64,000 nt of DNA, taken from NCBI GenBank assembly GCA_944388405.1, contig CALXIQ010000018.1, positions 32,340-96,339 of the forward strand, written 5' to 3'. Source of the stretch: an uncultured Ruminococcus sp. Lineage in GTDB: Bacteria > Bacillota > Clostridia > Oscillospirales > Ruminococcaceae. The translations under genes and the position numbers were made by a program. The stretch's first letter is position 1, and the number at the start of each line of letters is the position of its first letter. The notes under the pieces were generated by a model. That model saw only the letters and a list, made by a program, of their open reading frames with translations. It searched no databases and was not told the origin of the DNA. Below, piece after piece: positions 53,956 to 61,853 of this stretch.

Positions 53956-54474
53956 TTATGTATCGGAATCGCTTGCCGCTGTAAACGACGGAACAGTGTC
54001 CGCAAAGGTCACAGAGCCTTGTGTTCTGTTTCCGGCAAAGGTGATATTAAAGGGAATGTTTACTCCCCCCTGAGGTCCGCCGTAGGACTGGGGCTTTACG
54101 ATAACGTCCTCCGTCCATGCGTCGTAAGCGCCTGTGGTTTTGTCCACCATCACTTCAAGTATTTTAGTCTTGCAGGCGTCCCCGGTCTTGCGATTCATCA
54201 TTATATCTTTAAGCTTTTCATAAAGAGCGTCGCCGGGATTGGCGTAAAAGGTGTCAAGGTCCAGCGACGGCTCGTATCCGTTGTCCTCAACGGAAGTTTC
54301 ATCAAGAACGTTTTTAACGGACGAGATGTCGGGGTTAAGCTCCACGCTCATATCCTCAATGTCCTTGCCAAGCAGAAACCATGACGCCGAGCCGGCAGCT
54401 GAAAATGCGCTGTCAAGGTAGTGCAGCAGATGGCTTCTGCTAAGCTTGCCGCTTTCGTAGTTGTATTTGGGCAT
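53956..54474 (-). CDS. major tail protein
   Basis: 172 aa, tail tube subunit: HLLHYLDSAFSAAGSASWFLLGKDIEDMSVELNPDISSVKNVLDETS is a classic N-terminus for Firmicutes siphophage tubes, followed by VVDKTTGAYDAWTEDVIVKP and FNITFAGNRTQGSVTF. A hairpin after the gene fits high expression. Confidence 0.9.
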   Translation of the reverse strand: MPKYNYESGKLSRSHLLHYLDSAFSAAGSASWFLLGKDIEDMSVELNPDISSVKNVLDETSVEDNGYEPSLDLDTFYANPGDALYEKLKDIMMNRKTGDACKTKILEVMVDKTTGAYDAWTEDVIVKPQSYGGPQGGVNIPFNITFAGNRTQGSVTFADTVPSFTAASDSDT

Positions 54475-54489
54475 ATTATTCTACTCCTT

Positions 54490-54927
54490 TCAAAATTCAA
54501 CGGTATACCGAGCAGTAATCTGCAATTGATACTGCATACCGTCAATGTTGTTTTCCTGCGGAACGGCGTAAAGCATACCGTTTTCCGCTGATATTGCTGT
54601 GATTTCTCCTCTGTAAGTCCTGTCGCCTATGGTGGTCTGAACCTCTGCCCCAGTCTGATTTTTCAGCCATACGGCAAGCTCCAGCAATGCTGTGCTGTTT
54701 TCCTGCCTTTCAAAGTCGTTAATGCCGCTGAAAGTGGAGTAAAGCAAAAAGCCGTGCTGCCTTATCTGGTTTCCCAGAACATCTTCGCTCACAAGGCTGT
54801 CCCCCGTTGAGGAAAGCCCGTAGGACGTAGGCTCAGGGTCTGCAAAATCCACATGTATCTCGTTGCAGACCGTTTGTATCTTCGGGAAGCTCTGGAGGAT
54901 TTCAATCACTCTTTCAATTATGTTCAA
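54490..54927 (-). CDS. tail terminator / minor capsid protein
   Basis: 145 aa with IERVIEILQSFPKIQTVCNEIHVDF, and QHGFLLYSTFSGINDFERQENS. Similar proteins are called phage minor capsid proteins and sit just before the major tail protein, where the tail terminator acts. Confidence 0.7.
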   Translation of the reverse strand: MNIIERVIEILQSFPKIQTVCNEIHVDFADPEPTSYGLSSTGDSLVSEDVLGNQIRQHGFLLYSTFSGINDFERQENSTALLELAVWLKNQTGAEVQTTIGDRTYRGEITAISAENGMLYAVPQENNIDGMQYQLQITARYTVEF

Positions 54928-54930
54928 GCT

Positions 54931-55392
54931 TTATCCCCTCCTTGCTATAGCCGCAGCTCCTCTGAGTATCTGCTCTTTCTTATCGGCTTTCATGGCTTCA
55001 AACCACAGCCTTTGAGCCTGAGAGTGGCGGGAGGTGTCGTATTTAAGGTCTATGTCCGTAAGCACCTTGCTTTCGCCGCTTTTTGCATAAGCAGACCCGG
55101 TAACGGAGGACACCATCAGCTTGCCGTAGTACTGGTATCTGGCGTAAGGGGAATTGTATACAATCCGTCCGCTGCCTATTTTAGTACCCAGCGTCGCCGA
55201 CCTTGTAAGCACCCCGTTTCGCATGGGAGTGTAAGGGGTCATAAGCCTTAAGCACTCGCTGTCCACGTACTTCTGAACTTTGGTGAACCGTGCGGTGTTA
55301 TCAGCGCTGAAACCCTTGCTCCATATAAGGGAAAGCTGAAAATCCTGCGACTTTATGGACTTATCCTTTGGCTGTTTGATTTTATCCGGCAT
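54931..55392 (-). CDS. minor capsid / head-tail joining protein
   Basis: 153 aa, HK97 gp10-like or Minor_capsid_2: VQKYVDSECLRLMTPYTPMRNGVLTRSATLGT, then YNSPYARYQYYGKLMV and a closing TSRHSQAQRLWFEAMKADKK. Ends three bases before the next gene. Confidence 0.8.
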   Translation of the reverse strand: MPDKIKQPKDKSIKSQDFQLSLIWSKGFSADNTARFTKVQKYVDSECLRLMTPYTPMRNGVLTRSATLGTKIGSGRIVYNSPYARYQYYGKLMVSSVTGSAYAKSGESKVLTDIDLKYDTSRHSQAQRLWFEAMKADKKEQILRGAAAIARRG

Positions 55393-55410
55393 GATTTCCT
55401 CCTTTGGGTA

Positions 55411-55443
55411 TAAAAAATGCGCCCCCGATTTTCTCGGAAACGC
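55411..55443 (-). terminator. terminator between toxin unit and minor capsid gene
   Basis: Minus-strand GCGTTTCCGA-GAAAA-TCGGGGGCGC with wobble pairs, then ATTTTTTAT. Late transcripts crossing the toxin unit would meet it before the tail genes, so it may be weak or antiterminated. Confidence 0.6.
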
Positions 55444-55471
55444 TTGACAAATTATTTTGCTGTGGTATAAT
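55444..55471 (+). promoter_or_regulatory. promoter of the antitoxin RNA
   Basis: TTGACA-16-TATAAT with an extended TGGTATAAT -10, plus strand, opposite to all phage genes here. Confidence 0.8.
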
Positions 55472-55477
55472 ATAAGT

Positions 55478-55584
55478 AGAAAAAGGGTACTGCATACAGC
55501 CTTACGGCTTAGCGGTTTTCCCTCGATGAATTGTTATAAAAATAACCGTCACATCTTGGTAGGAGGGCGGTTATTTTTTATTCT
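55478..55584 (+). ncRNA. antisense RNA antitoxin of a convergent type I system
   Basis: About 105 bases from the promoter at 55444 to a hairpin terminator (ATAACCG...CGGTTAT with a T tract, 55541-55580). Its 3' end is antisense to the end of the toxin frame and its 3' UTR. Its 5' part has GGGTACTGCATA, which also occurs near the toxin mRNA start (GGGTACTGTATA), much as the direct repeats of the enterococcal par (fst) locus are shared by both RNAs. Confidence 0.7.
55539..55580. terminator. bidirectional terminator shared by toxin and antitoxin
   Basis: AAAATAACCG and CGGTTATTTT arms flanked by T-rich runs in both directions, so both convergent RNAs contain the complementary hairpin. Confidence 0.75.
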
Positions 55585-55654
55585 TATTATTGCTGGCAAG
55601 GCTGACTATGTTAATTAAAACATTTATCAACGTAAGTATTTCAAGGACACTCAT
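55571..55654 (-). CDS. 27-aa hydrophobic peptide, type I toxin / holin-like
   Basis: MSVLEILTLINVLINIVSLA is one membrane-spanning segment, followed by polar SNNKNKK. GGGGGTGAG stands before the ATG, and a consensus promoter of its own lies at 55737-55765. Length, single helix and charged tail fit type I toxin peptides, often annotated as putative holin-like toxins. It is too short for usual gene finders. Toxicity is inferred from form and from the opposing RNA. Confidence 0.7.
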   Translation of the reverse strand: MSVLEILTLINVLINIVSLASNNKNKK

Positions 55655-55736
55655 GCCGCTCACCCCCATTTCTGAGGGAAAGAATTAAACCGCCTGCACC
55701 CGTTTCCGGGCTTCCGCATATACAGTACCCGCAACT

Positions 55737-55765
55737 ATTATATCACGGGCAGTGTAATTTGTCAA
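55737..55765 (-). promoter_or_regulatory. promoter of the toxin mRNA
   Basis: Minus-strand TTGACA-17-TATAAT with TGA before the -10. Expected start near 55730, giving a 5' leader of about 75 bases that can fold (GGAAGCCCGGAAACGGGTGC). Confidence 0.8.
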
Positions 55766-55768
55766 TTT

Positions 55769-56113
55769 TTATCTTGCAACTATTTCAATGTGGGGAAGTC
55801 CGCCGAACATACAGTTATTCACCGATTTGACTACCGCAAAATCGGGGAAAGCCGCTCTGAAAAGCTTCATGCTTTCGCTTTCCGATTGTTGCGACGACGC
55901 GTCAAACTCAAAGTCTGTGCTGCCTTTCAGAGCAATATCTCCGGGCTTGGGAATATACTCGTCGGAATAAAGATAAATCGTAACACTGTCGGAAATCTGA
56001 ACGCCGTTTTTTGAAACCGTCTGACCCCTGATGTCGTTCCAGTATACCCCCGACACAAAGTGCTTTACATAGCTTCCTTTTTCATAAAAAGTGCAGTCGC
56101 TGTTGGTGAGCAT
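55769..56113 (-). CDS. phage protein, DUF6751-like
   Basis: 114 aa: MLTNSDCTFYEKGS, VYWNDIRGQTVSKNGVQISDS, YIPKPGDIALKG. This small head-tail protein family is common between connector and tail genes of clostridial siphophages. Structural role likely, exact function unknown. Confidence 0.7.
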   Translation of the reverse strand: MLTNSDCTFYEKGSYVKHFVSGVYWNDIRGQTVSKNGVQISDSVTIYLYSDEYIPKPGDIALKGSTDFEFDASSQQSESESMKLFRAAFPDFAVVKSVNNCMFGGLPHIEIVAR

Positions 56114-56485
56114 TTAACCTATCCCCCTATAAAGCAGCCCTGTGCCGCTGAGCCACTTGTATATAACGTTGCGTGTCCGGCTGTCCATAAGGCTTTGCCT
56201 TGCCTCCGAGCTTTCGTAAGACCTGCTCCAGCCCTGAACGCTTTCAGAGGATAAGCCCTCGCTGTTTGCGCTTAGCTGCTCATTTTTGAAAAGCATTTCA
56301 GCCAGCTCACAGCAGCACATTTTCACGCACTCGGGGACATCGACCTCAATGTCAGTGCCGATATACGTCCTTATAAGCTGGGAAGCGTCTGCGGCGAAAT
56401 AATCAAAGTCAGCTCCCTGAACAGCCGCTTCCCGACCTTTCAGATATTCTGTAACGTAAAAAGAATAATCCGCATATGTGGTCAT
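56114..56485 (-). CDS. head-tail connector protein
   Basis: 123 aa, helical: DFDYFAADASQLIRTYIGTDIEVDVPECVKMCCCELAEML and a terminal WLSGTGLLYRGIG. Form and place after the major capsid match gp6/minor capsid type adaptors at the portal ring. Confidence 0.75.
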   Translation of the reverse strand: MTTYADYSFYVTEYLKGREAAVQGADFDYFAADASQLIRTYIGTDIEVDVPECVKMCCCELAEMLFKNEQLSANSEGLSSESVQGWSRSYESSEARQSLMDSRTRNVIYKWLSGTGLLYRGIG

Positions 56486-56497
56486 GTTATCCCCCTG

Positions 56498-57568
56498 TTA
56501 TCCTCTGGTGATTATTCTTGCAATGGGGATAGCCTTGTGGGGGAAATACTCCTTTGTGCTTTCGTTTGAATTTGCAAGCTCCCAGTTTGAGCCTGTTTCA
56601 AGCTGTGCGTTGGTAGGGGATATGATAGAGCCGCTTTTCCACGATATGCCGTAAGGGGAGAATATTTTGCGCTGTCTGCTGTAAAGGGTGTCCTGACCGC
56701 CGTTGACCTTGGGGTCCCTGTCGGTTTCATAAGGCACCTTTGCGCCGCAGTCGGTGTACTCAATTGCCCCTTCACCCAGCACATAGGTTGTGTACTTGGT
56801 GTAAGCGTCAGCCTCGCTGCCTTCCTCTGTAACAGCCGGTACCTCCTCAGTGGGCATGCCGTCGTCGATAAGCACCGTTCTGCCGTTAAGTGTTCCCAGT
56901 GCAAGACTTCTCTGTATTCCGCTGCTGTCGGTGTACTTCATATAGTCGAGGAGCTGGAGATTTTCAAGGTTGGTGGCAACGGCGGAGTGCATAATCGCAA
57001 GGCTGAATTTGGCTTTATTGTCCCCCAGAGCCTTCTGCATTGCCGTATTAAGAGTGGTTGCTCCGAACATACCTGTTCCGGCGGTGTTTGCGGAAATGTC
57101 GTAGGTGTGATTGTTCACGAATTTCAGGTTTTCCGTGCCTGTCATTGAAAAAATGCCTTTCAGTATGCTGAGGATAGTCTGCTGGTCAATCTCGTCCCAG
57201 TACTCGCCCACCTGAGCCGCCGCCTGAGCGAGGAAATCAACTCCGCCCGTAATATCGTAGCTGAAATCCTTTTCCACCCAGCCTTTTGCACGACCTACCA
57301 CAATTCTGCCCTGAGTATAGGTCTTGCTGTTGGTTGCTGTAATATCGGTTGAGCCGTCGTAGTTGAGAGCGTCGCCGCCTATTCTGCCGAAGATGGGAAC
57401 AACCGCATAGTTGCCGCCTACCTGGTCGCTGAACATTCCTGCGATGTCCTGTCTGGTCTTGATTGCCCTCGACCTTATAAGCTCGTTTCTGTTAAGGTTG
57501 GGAGTTCTGTCAACATAGGCTCCGAAAACCTCTGCGTTAAAGTTTTTTGAATCAAAAATACCCGGCAT
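56498..57568 (-). CDS. major capsid protein
   Basis: 356 aa shell subunit: SKNFNAEVFGAYVDRTPNLNRNELIRS start, QVGGNYAVVPIFGRIGG, GEYWDEIDQQTILSILKGIF, and the end KEYFPHKAIPIARIITRG. Matches the phage coat protein family found with GP20-type scaffolds. It directly follows the scaffold gene. Confidence 0.93.
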   Translation of the reverse strand: MPGIFDSKNFNAEVFGAYVDRTPNLNRNELIRSRAIKTRQDIAGMFSDQVGGNYAVVPIFGRIGGDALNYDGSTDITATNSKTYTQGRIVVGRAKGWVEKDFSYDITGGVDFLAQAAAQVGEYWDEIDQQTILSILKGIFSMTGTENLKFVNNHTYDISANTAGTGMFGATTLNTAMQKALGDNKAKFSLAIMHSAVATNLENLQLLDYMKYTDSSGIQRSLALGTLNGRTVLIDDGMPTEEVPAVTEEGSEADAYTKYTTYVLGEGAIEYTDCGAKVPYETDRDPKVNGGQDTLYSRQRKIFSPYGISWKSGSIISPTNAQLETGSNWELANSNESTKEYFPHKAIPIARIITRG

Positions 57569-57584
57569 AAAATTTTACCTCCTG

Positions 57585-58151
57585 CTAAATTAAAGTGTTT
57601 ACATCCGCCTCCGGATGGGCGTTCTTATACGCCATCGCTTCGGACAGCGTCATTTTTTTATTTGGTGCTGACGTATCTGTCGCCCCGACGGGATTCTGTA
57701 TAGGCTCTTTTGAAACAAACAGGTAGTCGTTTTCCGACTTCACCGCTTCAATCGCCGTCTTTATATCCTCCGACCGATTTTTGCTTGCTTTGAGGGCGTT
57801 TATGTCAAGCAGGGCTTTCAGAGCTTTTGAGTTTCTCGCCCCGCTGGAAGCAATTGCGCTGTCAAGCACCGAATTAAACTCCATATCGGAAAGCTTGTCC
57901 TTGTACTCTGTTTCCTTTTGGGCAAGGTCGTTTGTCAGCTGTGCTACCTTCCCCTGCAGGTCCTTTACGTCGATTCCCTCAAACTCTTTAAGAGCGTTCT
58001 GAGCAATTTCAAGGCTGTCCTTGTAGTTATCCCGCTCCACCTCCAGCTTGTGCTTTGCTTTGCCGATGTCTGCGCTGTTAAGGTCAAGGATTGCGTTTAT
58101 CTGCTCGTCCGTTGCGCCCTCGAAAATTTTTGATACGTCCTCTCTTTTCAT
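57585..58151 (-). CDS. phage scaffold protein (GP20 type)
   Basis: 188 aa, mostly coiled coil (residues 30-90), with the late-conserved VLDSAIASSGARNSKALKALLD and an unstructured middle before MTLSEAMAYKNAHPEADVN. Shapes the procapsid and is then removed. Confidence 0.92.
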   Translation of the reverse strand: MKREDVSKIFEGATDEQINAILDLNSADIGKAKHKLEVERDNYKDSLEIAQNALKEFEGIDVKDLQGKVAQLTNDLAQKETEYKDKLSDMEFNSVLDSAIASSGARNSKALKALLDINALKASKNRSEDIKTAIEAVKSENDYLFVSKEPIQNPVGATDTSAPNKKMTLSEAMAYKNAHPEADVNTLI

Positions 58152-58241
58152 AAAAAATACCTCGCTTTCAGTTTTTTCTCGCGGTGCCTTTCCGCTTCGC
58201 TTGATAGTTTATCGTCCTCCCGGACAGGTTTTTTTGTATAA

Positions 58242-58312
58242 TAAAAGCGCCCCAATTGCTCGGAACGCTGAATTTTTGATATAAAAATACCGCCTCGCCT
58301 GAGCGGAGCGGT
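58242..58312 (-). terminator. two hairpins between minor capsid and scaffold genes
   Basis: Minus strand: ACCGC...GCGGT (58289-58312) followed by ATTTTTAT, then AGCGTTCCGAG...GGGGCGCT (58246-58269) followed by TTTATTAT. They may set the ratio of early to late head genes. Similar GCG-hairpin-T-run units occur at 55411-55443. Confidence 0.6.
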
Positions 58313-58318
58313 TAAAAT

Positions 58319-58462
58319 TTATGCGGTTTCTCTGTCGTCCTTGTCTTTTTCCGGATTTCCGTCCTCGTCAGTACTGAACATATGCTCAATCATTTGGGCT
58401 ATCTCTTCTTTGCTTTTCGGACGGTCGTCAATAGTTTTGATAGGTCTATTTGGATTTAGCAT
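58319..58462 (-). CDS. 47-aa phage protein
   Basis: MLNPNRPIKTIDDRPKSKEE, then IAQMIEHMFSTDEDG and an acidic/basic tail. AGGAGGTATAGAGT before the ATG; overlaps the end of the minor capsid gene by 17 bases. Not recognised; conserved placing ahead of the scaffold suggests a small head or regulatory protein. Confidence 0.65.
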   Translation of the reverse strand: MLNPNRPIKTIDDRPKSKEEIAQMIEHMFSTDEDGNPEKDKDDRETA

Positions 58463-60218
58463 ACTCTATACCTCCTTTATGACACTGCTTAATAAATCTT
58501 CTGACAAATTCATTGTTATCAATTTCTTCACCATCAAACGAATTAAAAACTTCCGCCATAAGATTTCTTGCTTTATTATATTCATATTCTGATTTCTTAT
58601 TCAAAATATAAACTTCTCCTTGATTCGTTACAACCGACATTGCCTTAATTGCGCCCTCGCAAATAAAAGTATCAAGATCCGCAACTGAAAAATTATTCGT
58701 GCTTGGGTGATTATGCATATATATAAGCGATCTGCGTTTGGCATTTCCGATAACAGAAACCGCAAAAGGATTTTGTGCCGGTGAAACCACAAATTCATCG
58801 CCGAAAATCTGAACCTCGCTTTTTAAATTCAAATCGTCGATTAACAGAACTTCATTACTGTTGTTCTTCTCTTTTGCGAGCCTTAACAAATCTTTATGCT
58901 TGATTTGCATATCGTCAATTTGTTCCTGTGAAAAATCAGACAGGTTTACTTTGCCGACCTTATCTATTGCCGTATCGGTTATGTATATTTTATGATTTCG
59001 CTTTTTAGCCTGCTCCAATATTTTCACTTCCCCTGTCTTTATTATATCAGATTTTCCCGAATTGTCAACCGTTTTCTTATACTTCCCTACCCCGACATTC
59101 CCCAGTCCGTCCGATGTTACTCGCTCTCTCTGCTGGGGCAAGCCCATTTCTCTTGAAAAGCGGGTGTACTCCTGAGAAGTGCCACGATAACGGCAGCGGG
59201 CGTTTATAATGTCGTCCTCGTCTGCTCCCGCTTCCTCCAGCAGCTTTATTTTCTGCCGCTGCGCCCGCATTGTGGTTTCAAGCCTGCGCTGGCGCTGTAA
59301 GGCTTCGTACTTGGTGTATTCTTTGCCGTTGTATTTCACCTTCTTGTTTTCTTCGGCGTTCAGCTCGTCAAGCTGCTGGTCGGTGTAAGTCCTTTCGGAA
59401 ATCCCCGGAACAAAGGGATAATAATCGTGATAGCAGTTTGCTCCACACAGCCCCGTTACAGTGCCTAAGCCGCACACCGTTTCAAGCTCCGCCCTGCTGT
59501 ACACCCTGCCCTGCCACACCTGATGGGAGGGGCGTGCGCCGCTGTGCCAGGTGACTTCAAAATATTCGGTGCCAAGCTGTGCGGCGTTGTCCTCATTAAC
59601 TCTGGCGGTCAGCTGAGAAAGCCCGGTCATAACCGCCCGACGTGCCGCCACGTCAACCCGGTTGCTCCAGCCTGTGGAGTAGTCCACCGTCCTCAGCCCC
59701 GAATTTGTCATCTCGGATATAACCCGCTTGATGACCGTGTTGTAATCAAAAACACCGCTTGCAATGCCTGTGATGGCGTTGTCAAGGGTGTTCTGATAAT
59801 ACTCTGCTATCTCGGTAAATTTCAGACTGCCGTCCGGCTGTCTGACCGCAAAGCCCAGCGACCGGGATATATTGTTTATCTCTCCCGACGTCTGCTCCGA
59901 GGTGGCTGAAATAAGCTGCTGCAGGCTTTGGTTTTCCTCAAAAGGAATCTGGGTCTTGCCCTCCTGCCTGTAAAGCTCCTCGTCGTGTGAGTAGCCTTTT
60001 TGTATGATGTCCTTATACAGCCGGTCAACATCGGCTTTTGAAATGCCTAAGTTTTCCGCTATAACCTTCTCAATGTCCCGCCTGCTCATGCCCAGCTCAT
60101 ACAGGCGGTTTATCTGCCAGTCTGCCGAACGGGTTATCTCGCCGTTTATTTTAATGCGGCGCACTATGTCCTCCATCACCTGCATTTCCACATTTCGCAG
60201 CACCTTGTCGAAAGCCAT
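58446..60218 (-). CDS. minor capsid protein with C-terminal JAMM-like domain
   Basis: 590 aa. The N-terminal part (to about residue 345) is phage minor capsid protein 2 (MuF-like: DVAARRAVMTGLSQLTARVN, TWHSGARPSHQVWQGRVY, NCYHDYYPFVPG). The last 170 residues hold YMHNHPSTNNFSVADLDTF, which fits the HxHP...SxxD zinc motif of JAMM/RadC-like proteins, between strands VSVIGNAKRRSLI and AMSVVTNQGEVYIL. MuF proteins often carry C-terminal effector domains. ATG at 60218 (GAGGGGG) is chosen; TTG at 60251 is also possible. Confidence 0.8.
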   Translation of the reverse strand: MAFDKVLRNVEMQVMEDIVRRIKINGEITRSADWQINRLYELGMSRRDIEKVIAENLGISKADVDRLYKDIIQKGYSHDEELYRQEGKTQIPFEENQSLQQLISATSEQTSGEINNISRSLGFAVRQPDGSLKFTEIAEYYQNTLDNAITGIASGVFDYNTVIKRVISEMTNSGLRTVDYSTGWSNRVDVAARRAVMTGLSQLTARVNEDNAAQLGTEYFEVTWHSGARPSHQVWQGRVYSRAELETVCGLGTVTGLCGANCYHDYYPFVPGISERTYTDQQLDELNAEENKKVKYNGKEYTKYEALQRQRRLETTMRAQRQKIKLLEEAGADEDDIINARCRYRGTSQEYTRFSREMGLPQQRERVTSDGLGNVGVGKYKKTVDNSGKSDIIKTGEVKILEQAKKRNHKIYITDTAIDKVGKVNLSDFSQEQIDDMQIKHKDLLRLAKEKNNSNEVLLIDDLNLKSEVQIFGDEFVVSPAQNPFAVSVIGNAKRRSLIYMHNHPSTNNFSVADLDTFICEGAIKAMSVVTNQGEVYILNKKSEYEYNKARNLMAEVFNSFDGEEIDNNEFVRRFIKQCHKGGIEYAKSK

Positions 60219-60257
60219 TGAAGCCCCCTCAAGCTGATTCGCTTTAAACAAAGTCTA

Positions 60258-61850
60258 TCACTCCAAGTCGCCGTTTAATATTGCTCTTGCTTCGCTCTTT
60301 GAAATTCCGATAGCCGTTGAAATCAAAGCGACCGCCTGCCCCTCGTTAAGCGACCCGGCTGTATATTGTGACATTATAGCTATCAGGCTCTGGGTCTGTG
60401 CGCCGTTTAAGCTCTTGCCCTGAATTTCGGCGGCGTTGTCTGCCGTTGCGGTCCGGGGGTTTTGTGAAATCGGTAAATCGTCTCCCAGAACCTCCGCCGT
60501 GCTGTCAGAAGTCATAGCCTTTGCGGTGGCTTCGTCCTCGCCGTACCATTTCATGCGGTACTCCCACAAGGGCATTACCCCCATTGAAACATCCTGCCTG
60601 TCCTGAGTGCGCTGGGTTTCATCGTCGGTAAGCACGCTGTCGTTGAAGTTGACGTTAAACTTATATCCGCTCTGGGTAAGGCTGTTGTGAAATGCCAGAG
60701 CATAGCACAAGTCGTCAAGGCACACTTTCAGATTTTCCTGAATCGCTGTGACTGTATCGTACTTGCGCTGCTTTGAAGCCTTTACCTCCGTCGCCGTCTT
60801 GTCCACCGTCTGAGGGTTGGACAGGTCGCCGTAGGAAAGCCCCGTTGCAAACTCTATCCCCCGCTTGTACTCTTCAAGCCCTGCAATAAGGTCTGACTGC
60901 CTCAGCTGAGGAGAAAACTCATGATAAAAATCGCCGCCGCTTCCCCCTGAAATAGACAGCGCACGGAACAGCCGCTTTTTCAGTCTGGGCGTTTCCAGAC
61001 GTTTTTGCCCGGTGACGATGTCCACAGAGCTTTTCAGCGCCACCTCGTCAACGTCGATTGCTCTTTCGCCCGATTCAAACTCCCAGTCCAGCCGCCCAAA
61101 CTGAATGTCGGCAAGGCGGATTGTGTTCTTAGCGCTGTCGAAAATGGAAACACCTGCGTGGGTGCCGTCGATTGTGTTATCCACCGGGTTTACGTAATAT
61201 CCAAACGCCGGGCGAAGCATTAACGGATAGCTTTTCACAGCCGGCAGCCGCTTCCACTCGTCAACCTCGCTCAGGGGGATTTCTTTTCCCAGCGTAACCC
61301 CGTCCGAGGATTTAAACGCCCTGTTTGTGATGGTAAGCCCTTTCTCATAATCAAGGCTGTGAAACTCAAGCCGTATGCGGTAGTCGCTTTCACCAATCTG
61401 CTTGGTTTCGGGGAAGATTACTTTCACAAGCCTGCCGTTTACGTCGTATTCTATTGGAATAAACGCCGACTGGGGAACATACTGAACCTTATCTCCGCCC
61501 AGGGGCTTTATAACCATTGCCCCCGTTGCAAGCCCCCGCTGAAAATTCCTGCTCAGATTCTTTACGGCGTTTGTAAAAATCTCCTCAAGCCTTGGCTCTG
61601 AAATTGATATATCCATTTCATTGACCGCGATGTTTGAAAATTCACGGACTATAGCCTGCTCAAGCCGCAGGGAATAAACCCCCGTTTCAAAGTCAATCCA
61701 CGGGGCTCGTCCGCAATACATATTGTCCCATTCCTCTATCGCCGCCATCATGGTGGAGGAAATCGCCGCATCTACGTCGTATGCACGGCTCAGGGCTTCT
61801 TTTGAAAACATTTTTCTCACCCGCTCCCTTATTGCGTTTATTATATTCAT
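60258..61850 (-). CDS. phage portal protein
   Basis: 530-aa dodecameric DNA gate at the capsid vertex. Conserved stretches: ISSTMMAAIEEWDNMYCGRAPW, TGAMVIKPLGGDKVQYVPQSAFIPIEYD, FATGLSYGDLSNPQTVDKTATEVKASKQRKY. Lies directly after the terminase gene. Confidence 0.92.
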   Translation of the reverse strand: MNIINAIRERVRKMFSKEALSRAYDVDAAISSTMMAAIEEWDNMYCGRAPWIDFETGVYSLRLEQAIVREFSNIAVNEMDISISEPRLEEIFTNAVKNLSRNFQRGLATGAMVIKPLGGDKVQYVPQSAFIPIEYDVNGRLVKVIFPETKQIGESDYRIRLEFHSLDYEKGLTITNRAFKSSDGVTLGKEIPLSEVDEWKRLPAVKSYPLMLRPAFGYYVNPVDNTIDGTHAGVSIFDSAKNTIRLADIQFGRLDWEFESGERAIDVDEVALKSSVDIVTGQKRLETPRLKKRLFRALSISGGSGGDFYHEFSPQLRQSDLIAGLEEYKRGIEFATGLSYGDLSNPQTVDKTATEVKASKQRKYDTVTAIQENLKVCLDDLCYALAFHNSLTQSGYKFNVNFNDSVLTDDETQRTQDRQDVSMGVMPLWEYRMKWYGEDEATAKAMTSDSTAEVLGDDLPISQNPRTATADNAAEIQGKSLNGAQTQSLIAIMSQYTAGSLNEGQAVALISTAIGISKSEARAILNGDLE

Positions 61851-61853
61851 AGC

